Origin: Echinostoma caproni
Taxonomy: Eukaryota; Platyhelminthes; Trematoda; Plagiorchiida; Echinostomatidae
Length of the DNA: 14,060 nucleotides
Assembly: GCA_900618425.1 (NCBI GenBank)
Contig: UZAN01055923.1
Coordinates: forward strand, 1-14,060
Direction of reading: 5' to 3'
This document shows positions 9,232-14,060 of this stretch, piece by piece; the first letter of the stretch is position 1; every line of letters starts with the position of its first letter. Under the pieces are notes generated by a model. That model had not been told where the DNA came from and did no database searches. It worked only from the letters and a program-made list of their open reading frames with translations. Position numbers and translations under genes: made by a program.

Positions 9232-9292
9232 CGCCTACCGCCCGGATTTGAACCGATCCTGGGCTTATAGGCTACAGTCACGGAGAAGCCAA
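9232..9292 (-). repeat. tRNA-like module, probable SINE head
   Basis: On the minus strand GGTTCAAATCC (9254-9244) matches the pol III B box at 10 of 11 positions. It sits in a T-arm with three contiguous base pairs next to the 7-nt loop. An A-box-like TGGCTTCTCCGTGACTGTAG lies upstream at 9291-9272. No acceptor stem or anticodon arm forms. Immediately downstream (9180-9230 on this strand) is C/T-rich sequence that may be SINE body. Confidence 0.5.
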
Positions 9293-9901
9293 GTTGAAGA
9301 ACGTGAATCCCATAAAGACTAGCAGTCTCTCTCACACGGTCAGTTTAGCCGATAACATAAACGACTCTATTTCGCCATCTTCACGTGATGTGGAATCTGT
9401 TTTAGTCGTATATTCGACAACTGATGTTGTTACCTGATGATGATTAGCTGAATAGTCAGTCTGTGGATGCGATTTGGACCAAACGTCTAAATTTCAAGTA
9501 CTGCATTCGACACCCAACTTTAAAGACACGTGTCCTCCTTGTCGCCCAGCTCAACAATACGTCCTCCTTAGTGTGCGTCACCAAAGCTGGTGCCCGGCAA
9601 AGGCTTAGATTGTCGGCCGTAATGAATAGACAATATATCCTCTGACCATAAGACTAACCGTTGTGCAATTCGTTTAAGATGGCAAGTAATGAAAGAAAAT
9701 CATATTGACATGAAGTACAAAATCAATATTTGAATTCAAAAACATAAGAGGAAACGTACTTTTCCTTTTAATCATTGCATCTATGAAATATGTCAACATG
9801 AAAGGCAATTGTCAAATCACTTCCATACTCAGGACTCAATAGATTTCATGCCATGTACATACTTTGAAAGTGTCCTGCATAACAATGCGTAGTGGTGGTG
9901 T
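9293..9901. other. Non-coding stretch, nothing recognised
   Basis: The frame at 9463-9645 (60 codons) shows no motif. A perfect 12-bp palindrome, TTTGAATTCAAA, lies near 9730. No repeat family or RNA gene recognised. Confidence 0.5.
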
Positions 9902-9972
9902 TTATTCGGTTTTTGTCAACAACCTTTGGCCTGGAGGTTTTGGATTTAATTTTAAAATTCAAAACCGAATAA
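9902..9972. repeat. 71-bp unit with perfect 12-nt terminal inverted repeats
   Basis: TTATTCGGTTTT (9902-9913) and AAAACCGAATAA (9961-9972) are perfect reverse complements and bound a 47-base interior. That interior holds a second, nested stem (AACCT 9921-9925 with AGGTT 9935-9939) and the palindrome AATTTTAAAATT (about 9948-9959). The whole unit folds into one long hairpin. It could be a very small foldback or MITE-like element, or a structured RNA segment. No clear target-site duplication is seen. Confidence 0.55.
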
Positions 9973-10317
9973 TTTCTATTTCTTCATATAACTCGCCACT
10001 CCCACACCAACATTCATTTGACTAATTATTTCTGTTATTGAGAACATTGCGTTATAGTGGTGTATTGATTGGGAGTAAATAAAGACATAACAAAAGACTT
10101 AAAATCGGGACAGAATATTAAACAAATACGACAATTATGTGTTGTACACGTTCTTTTATTAGTTATCAGTACTATTCCGGCCTACCCAGAACTATCGTAT
10201 AAAATACCAGTGAGATTATCAAACGGTCAATTTCATGCATAACAGTTGCTGAAAAGCCTTTAAAGGTATGGACACAACTGGAGGTTGTTAGGGAATTGGG
10301 AACGGTGAACACTCACC
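9973..10317. other. Non-coding stretch, nothing recognised
   Basis: AT-rich sequence without a usable open frame. A small inverted pair, GGTGAA (10304-10309) and TTCACC (10321-10326), straddles its right edge. Confidence 0.5.
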
Positions 10318-10376
10318 ACATTCACCAGGAATCGAACTTGAGCGCGCGAGTTTAATAATCTGAAGCGCCAACCAGT
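10318..10376 (-). repeat. tRNA-like module, probable SINE head
   Basis: On the minus strand AGTTCGATTCC (10338-10328) matches the B box at 10 of 11 positions and has a mostly paired T stem. TTGGCGCTTCAG upstream (about 10372-10361) occupies the A-box position. The A-B spacing is tRNA-like, but acceptor and anticodon stems are absent. It points away from the neighbouring module at 10472-10530. Confidence 0.55.
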
Positions 10377-10471
10377 TTCTCGATCTGAGTTGTGTTTTGC
10401 ATGCACTTCTCTAGCCATACAAATTGTGGATTATGGTTATAGCTTTTTGAGTTGAATGTTTTTTGCTCCAG

Positions 10472-10530
10472 CTAAAGTTGGGTAACCGCTAGATGTATGT
10501 CAGTGGGTGAATGTTCAAATCCGTGCAGCG
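10472..10530 (+). repeat. tRNA-like module, weaker
   Basis: TGTTCAAATCC (10512-10522) matches most of the B box, and TTGGGTAACCGCTAG (10479-10493) sits at A-box distance. The T stem is poorly paired. With the module at 10318-10376 this gives two tRNA-like heads in opposite orientation about 100 bases apart. Confidence 0.35.
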
Positions 10531-12179
10531 TGCCGAGTACAAGTCGAAGAGTGCACACCGTGTCCACAATGAAAAGTACCTCAGATATAGAATCAAATCA
10601 ATTTTTCCTATTAAGTGTTTACCCGTTACTGTGATCCAATTTCTTTTCAAAAGGTCACTCATTTTTTCGTTAAACATTTATTGGTTGGGAAGCCGTAACT
10701 TCCTCCAACTAGAAGCAATACGTGATATTTTACTTAGTGTTTCGGTTCGAATAGCACAAACGTATCTGATGAATACTGCTTCGATTCGATCCTGCCGTAC
10801 CACTACCGGTCCGGTCCACTCATCTTATTATCCGTTTGCTTTTTTCCTCTCAAACTGGCCGAATGACGCTCTTGAATCACGTGACGACTCATAACCATGG
10901 TAGTGGTTTTGACCAACGCTGATCAAAGCAATGTTATCAACCGGTTTCAGTTAGAAGTTAGAACCACGAAGAAAAGAGTCAAGCTTGAAAATGACAAAAA
11001 TCACCACTTGGCCTTAACCAGCTGAAAATCGACCGTGGTTCCTGTGGATGAATCAAACTTGGAGATAATCACCGTGCAATAACTTAAGAAAAGTCATGGA
11101 AGATGGTAAAATACGAGGACACTAAGGAAAAACTTTGCAATTTTGAATAAGTGAAATGATCCAAGTGAACACTTGGCTCTGGTTAGCGTCACAGCTTAAA
11201 TTTCATGCATGCAGCTTAGTAATCGTCCTCCTCAAATTTCTGTTATCAGTATCGCACACTGGCATGCTCCTATTTCCATGTAAGGGGCATGGCCTGATGA
11301 GGTTTCTCACGTCACTCCAGAAAGATACTCCGTTAACCAGTTTCGGCCATTCACTTCCATGATTCAACGGTGGAATTTATATCTTGATGTAACACCAAAT
11401 ATCGACCCGATTTCACAATCAGTAGGTATTGACACTGTTTGGCGCATTTCAGTTTGTTCACTCTAACGGTTTAGTCCTTTATCTAGGCATATCCCCCCTC
11501 CGCCCCAAAAACGGGGAACCATCACACGTAACATTAGGACTGTGATCCTCATTCTCTAATAAATACGTATTTTCTTAGGTTGTTCGGTGTGTCTGGGATT
11601 TGTGTTCAAAGCAAACACTCTATAGTAAATCGGTAAGTAGTACAATGCATCATATCATATTATTATTTATCCCGGATTGAGAGTATTCCAAATGGATTTT
11701 CATTCGGGCAAGGTTGCACTTACCCTCTGAGGAGATTTCGTCAACTGGATGCATAAGTGATTCAAAAAGTTGACATATCAAAGAAAACTGTTATGGAGTT
11801 GTGCGCTTCAGTCAAAAGTTGTCGATTTTGAAACAGCAATGTGCTTTGCTGATAAATCTTTTATGACCGCAAACCGACTACAAGGAGGCGGGAGTACCAC
11901 AATAAATGAACTTCATTCATAGCTACGATCATACAAATGTAATGTTGGAAACTGTTTTATATATATACTGAGGGTCCTGTAGCACAAATTCGATCAGTGC
12001 CTGTATTTAATCAATATAGAAATAAGACAAACGTCAAGAGATGTTGACAATTAGTTCAATCTTCTCAATCGCTTACTTAAAACATACAGGCATATATGTA
12101 GCACATGGGGTTGTTCAACTATGATGAATGAACGTGTACAAGCACACAGAGATCAATCAACATAGAAGTAGAAGGTCCA
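10531..12179. other. Long stretch without a supported gene
   Basis: The plus-strand frame 10511-10894 (127 codons) begins inside the tRNA-like module and shows no motif, so it is probably chance. A 60-codon frame at 11284-11466 has a possible donor (GTATTG after 11424) and contains F-R-P-F-T-S-M-I-Q-R-W-N-L-Y-L-D-V-T-P. It is the most protein-like piece here but unidentified. A short TATATATATA tract lies near 11960. The right end may contain the 3' end of the Penelope-like element. Confidence 0.45.
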
Positions 12180-12378
12180 CCGCATGGTAAGTGGACTGTT
12201 TGTATCGGGAAGTTTTGTGATGTAATCCACTAAGCAGCGCTTCGGTTATTACCAAGGGTTCATTATTGCAACAGACGACCCTGGATTTCCAGTACTCAAT
12301 TCACCAGCAATTATCGATTATGTCGTCGATTTCGCCTACGAATTTGGAATATGTTCGATCATCTGTTGTCAGAGCTTA

Positions 12379-12438
12379 NTTAGCTCTACCTATATATGCG
12401 TCACCGCAACTACAGGTGAACTGGTATACAGTGTGTGA
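12379..12438 (-). pseudogene. GIY-YIG endonuclease remnant
   Basis: The minus strand reads V-Y-Q-F-T-C-S-C-G-D-A-Y-I-G-R-A, then an ambiguous codon (base N at 12379) and a TAA. In Penelope-like elements of this type the GIY-YIG core appears as (I/V)-Y-x-F-T-C-x-C-G-x-x-Y-I-G-R, so both half-motifs and the two cysteines are present. Downstream, shifted frames preserve I-E-H-I-P near 12350 (expected E-H-x-P) and I-T-E-A-L near 12245 (expected A-E-A). Stops make the domain untranslatable. Confidence 0.8.
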
Positions 12439-12517
12439 GACGTAACCGGTTTATCAGCCATGTTTACATTTGTCCAAATTAATTCCACGAGTAGAGGCAA
12501 TCAGTCTGAGTTGAGCA

Positions 12518-12592
12518 GCTGGGAATGTACGGTCTACGTAGAGCTGACTCCACCTTATGGCGCACATCATCGGAAATGTGGTCACTTTTGAA
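12518..12592 (-). pseudogene. Linker fragment between RT and endonuclease
   Basis: The minus strand reads F-K-S-D-H-I-S-D-D-V-R-H-K-V-E-S-A-L-R-R. It matches the P-F-K-G-D-x-(V/I)-x-x-x-(V/I)-R-x-x-(L/V)-x-x-A-L-x-R-(T)-Y block preceding the GIY-YIG domain in Penelope-like elements. The continuation A-A-Q-L-R-L-I-A-S-T-R is in a shifted frame at 12454-12519 and ends at a TGA. Confidence 0.8.
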
Positions 12593-12660
12593 CGCACCTT
12601 TGAGTAGATGAGGTTTTTGCTGGCGTGTGGGATTGGGTTAGCTTTTTATCTGCTGTGAAN

Positions 12661-12750
12661 GTCTATACAACTTTCTCGGGTACTATGGTTTATCAGTGAT
12701 CTCCTCACGAAATACTCTTCTTTCTTTAGTGTTTCTGAAGAATGAATCTT
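12661..12750 (-). pseudogene. Continuation of the RT region after a frameshift
   Basis: Directly after the A run the second frame reads K-I-H-S-S-E-T-L-K-K-E-E and then R-R-S-L-I-N-H-S-T. This corresponds to the I-C-(S/T)-x-E-T-L-x-x-E block that follows the R-A motif in family members, where a L-x-x-N-G-Y segment comes next. The frame runs into the ambiguous base at 12660. Confidence 0.75.
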
Positions 12751-12920
12751 TTTGCCCGATTAAATAGGGTTCTCACAAGCTCACGTTTGTAAGCCATTGA
12801 GCAAAACCTGGAAAAGTGAAGGGATTGGCCACTCCACGTTGTTTTTAGGTAAACTGAGCGTCGGATTGTTGGATTATATTGTTTTTCGTTCGGGTTATAC
12901 ACCACCTGTTTGCAGAACAC
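12748..12920 (-). pseudogene. RT thumb fragment of the Penelope-like element
   Basis: This is the clearest coding remnant. On the minus strand it reads S-V-Y-L-K-T-T-W-S-G-Q-S-L-H-F-S, then Y-K-R-E-L-V-R-T-L-F-N-R-A-K. Family members have (T/S)-V-Y-R-K-P-T-x-(T/S)-G-Q-Y-x-H-F and Y-K-R-x-L-V-x-x-L-x-x-R-A at the same spacing. The Arg of Y-R-K is Leu here. The frame is lost in a run of five A bases just after N-R-A-K, and the continuation is in another frame at 12661-12750. Confidence 0.85.
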
Positions 12921-12977
12921 AGATAGGTTTCACCCAGATTGCCATTTTCCCTCCTTCCTGCACCTATCCAAATCTGG

Positions 12978-13166
12978 CATCCTACTTTAACAATGTTGCC
13001 TATTAGTAACACGCCATTTATTGGTCCATCCAAAAACCATTCGTTTGTAAAATCCCTTTAATCAATGGTAGAATTAACCGCCAAACAGTCTGACAATTTG
13101 AGAATCTCCCGAACTTCCTGAGAGCACCGTACATTCCATCTCTCCAGTAACCACCAACGTTCTCCT
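12978..13166 (-). pseudogene. RT palm fragment of the Penelope-like element
   Basis: The minus-strand frame gives W-N-V-R-C-S-Q-E-V-R-E-I-L-K-L, then N-S-T-I-D, an in-frame TAA (13060-13058), and N-E-W-F-L-D-G-P-I-N-G-V-L-L-I-G-N-I-V. In the family the corresponding block is an M-G-S-P-(I/L)-S-G-x-L-A-E-I motif preceded by a Y-x-Q segment. Here M-G-S-P is altered to L-D-G-P, and the match rests mainly on the P-I-x-G-V-L spacing. No (F/Y)-x-D-D catalytic motif follows; only about 60 bases separate this piece from the next one, where a few hundred would be expected. Confidence 0.55.
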
Positions 13167-13170
13167 CATA

Positions 13171-13423
13171 CTAAGTTATCACCTGTTCAATTAATTTGAA
13201 TAATGGCCCAGTCATTAAGGGATCATATCAGCTCCGATAAGCGATTCAAACATGAACAATTTTTTAAAAAAAACAGAGAGTAAAAGTGTTTTCATTTTTG
13301 ATCTGGGGTTTTTGATCTTGTCGTCTGGTGTAGGTCTCAAATTGATTCAGTCAAATTATTTATCATTATTATTTTCAAATTATAAGGCTGTATGTTTGAT
13401 TTACGAAACGTTAATTCCCTTTA
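13171..13423. other. AT-rich gap, 5' flank of the Penelope-like element
   Basis: It should contain the N-terminal part of the element if that part were preserved, but I find no motif of it. There is an A run at 13264-13273 and generally high AT. The frame 13252-13434 (+) is an AT-driven translation. Confidence 0.4.
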
Positions 13424-13500
13424 GTGGGATTTGAATCCACGCATTGATGTGACGCTGGAAGCCGCAACCAGATCGATAACAAGCATCCCAACGCTAGAAG
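13424..13500 (-). repeat. tRNA-like T-arm, possible SINE remnant
   Basis: GTGGGATTTGAATCCAC (13424-13440, plus strand) folds as a five-pair stem with a seven-base loop. On the minus strand this is a tRNA T-arm with loop TTCAAAT and a near-match to the B box. Sequence upstream on the minus strand to about 13500 has the right length for the rest of a tRNA, but no clear A box or other stems. It may be a SINE head or a chance T-arm. Confidence 0.35.
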
Positions 13501-13769
13501 TTGGTTCGGAGATTTCCGGCGGATGCGCAGTGCAAATGTGAAAATATCAGTGGTGGAGCCGTGACATCGGAGCGCAGTTGATACAGAAGCACAGGCCACG
13601 TCCATGCGTGAGCTCAAACCCCACGAAGGCTACCAAACTAGTGCATAGTTTAGGCAACCAATCTTTCGTGAATTTTATGCCGTTGGACTTACGTCATCCT
13701 TGGTACTATCCAAAATGTATTGTTTGAGCGCTATTTAAAAGCATTTCGTTGCTAATCGATATGATGAAA
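13501..13769. other. Non-coding stretch, nothing recognised
   Basis: The minus-strand frame 13411-13617 overlaps the tRNA-like T-arm and shows no motif. No other structure seen. Confidence 0.45.
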
Positions 13770-13846
13770 AATCAAAATCTTCCAACTTTTGATTGTTCGT
13801 CCGACTCACTTCCGACTGAAGTGGCAGATTCTCCGAATCGAACAAT
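13770..13846. repeat. Two overlapping inverted repeats
   Basis: AATCAAAA (13770-13777) pairs with TTTTGATT (13787-13794). Overlapping it, ATTGTTCG (13792-13799) pairs with CGAACAAT (13839-13846) and encloses a third stem, CACTT/AAGTG (about 13806-13822). The first two stems share three bases and so are mutually exclusive. Short arms in AT-rich DNA; chance is plausible. Confidence 0.4.
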
Positions 13847-14060
13847 TTCTATTGTTATCATATTGTTGTCACACTTGATCACCATCCGTTTATTTCACTC
13901 ATCGCCGATCATTAATTGGTAGCACCAACTCCCATTTGAAAACGCCCACCGCTCAGGTCATGTTTTAAAAATAATGCGGTAGTTTTACTTCATCTGTTTC
14001 AAAGATTCAATGCGTTGTCTGTCGTGCGGTCGCATCATTTGTGCGCTCCCGGTTTAAGTG

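Larger units (their letters stand above)
12180..13170 (-). mobile_element. Decayed Penelope-like retroelement (RT plus GIY-YIG)
   Basis: Read on the minus strand, a series of short frames matches, in the right order, the C-terminal half of a Penelope-like element protein. The order is: RT palm piece, the V-Y-x-K-x-T-W-S-G-Q block followed by a Y-K-R-x-L-V-R-T-L-F-x-R-A block, a linker with F-K-x-D and a K-V-E-S-A-L-R-R helix, then a GIY-YIG type endonuclease block with F-T-C-S-C-G and Y-I-G-R. The order and motifs are typical of elements abundant in trematodes. The frame changes at least four times, several stops interrupt it, and the RT catalytic region is missing, so the copy is inactive. 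Its outer ends and target duplication are not identified. Confidence 0.85.

Noticed and set aside
9232..9292. A functional tRNA gene
   Set aside because: Only B box and partial T-arm fit; no acceptor, D or anticodon stem forms. The same holds for the other tRNA-like modules.
10511..10894. 127-codon ATG frame (+)
   Set aside because: It starts inside a tRNA-like module, shows no domain or motif, and is matched by a minus-strand frame over the same bases.
11291..11330. Hammerhead ribozyme core (CTGATGA followed by GAAA)
   Set aside because: Stem II would have only two pairs with a misplaced A before GAAA, and no stems I and III could be found.
12797..13006. Plus-strand 69-codon frame over the retroelement
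   Set aside because: It is the antisense shadow of the Penelope-like element, whose minus-strand reading has clear family motifs.
1..14060. CRISPR array, operon or phage region
   Set aside because: No regularly spaced direct repeats, no long adjacent ORFs and no ribosome-binding-site pattern. The sequence is eukaryotic in character.

Overview
The window looks like non-coding animal DNA from a draft assembly, most likely from a flatworm (trematode-like). The grounds are indirect. It is AT-rich, has no densely packed genes, holds TA and CA microsatellites, has many short frames broken by stops, and carries a decayed Penelope-like retroelement of the type whose GIY-YIG domain contains an F-T-C-S-C-G motif. 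That type is abundant in trematodes but also occurs in other animals, so the host assignment is an inference. No complete protein-coding gene, rRNA, CRISPR array or bacterial-style operon is visible.

Layout. 1-1674: no gene; two TA microsatellites, a CA run and an inverted repeat. 1675-1761: a small possible terminal exon (+). 1762-2859: nothing recognised. 2860-3426: three successive open frames (+) without a recognisable start, which could be a decayed retroelement; a strong hairpin at 3085-3119 lies inside them. 3427-6057: nothing recognised. 6058-7921 (minus): five short open stretches, four next to good acceptor or donor sites, that might be exons of one unidentified gene. 8051-8119 and 8559-8657 (+): two more weak exon or small-ORF candidates. 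8736-10530: four tRNA-like (A-box/B-box) modules, probably heads of degraded SINEs, plus a 71-bp inverted-repeat unit at 9902-9972. 10531-12179: one weak exon-like frame. 12180-13170 (minus): the Penelope-like element, the only confidently identified feature. 13424-13500 (minus): a fifth tRNA-like T-arm. 13770-13846: two further inverted repeats.

The Penelope-like element reads, in its own 5' to 3' order, reverse transcriptase palm fragment, RT thumb/linker, then GIY-YIG endonuclease remnant. It is broken by frame changes and stops, and the segment expected to hold the catalytic Asp-Asp motif is missing. It is therefore a dead copy. The candidate exons cannot be joined into a supported gene from sequence alone; every one is offered at low confidence.
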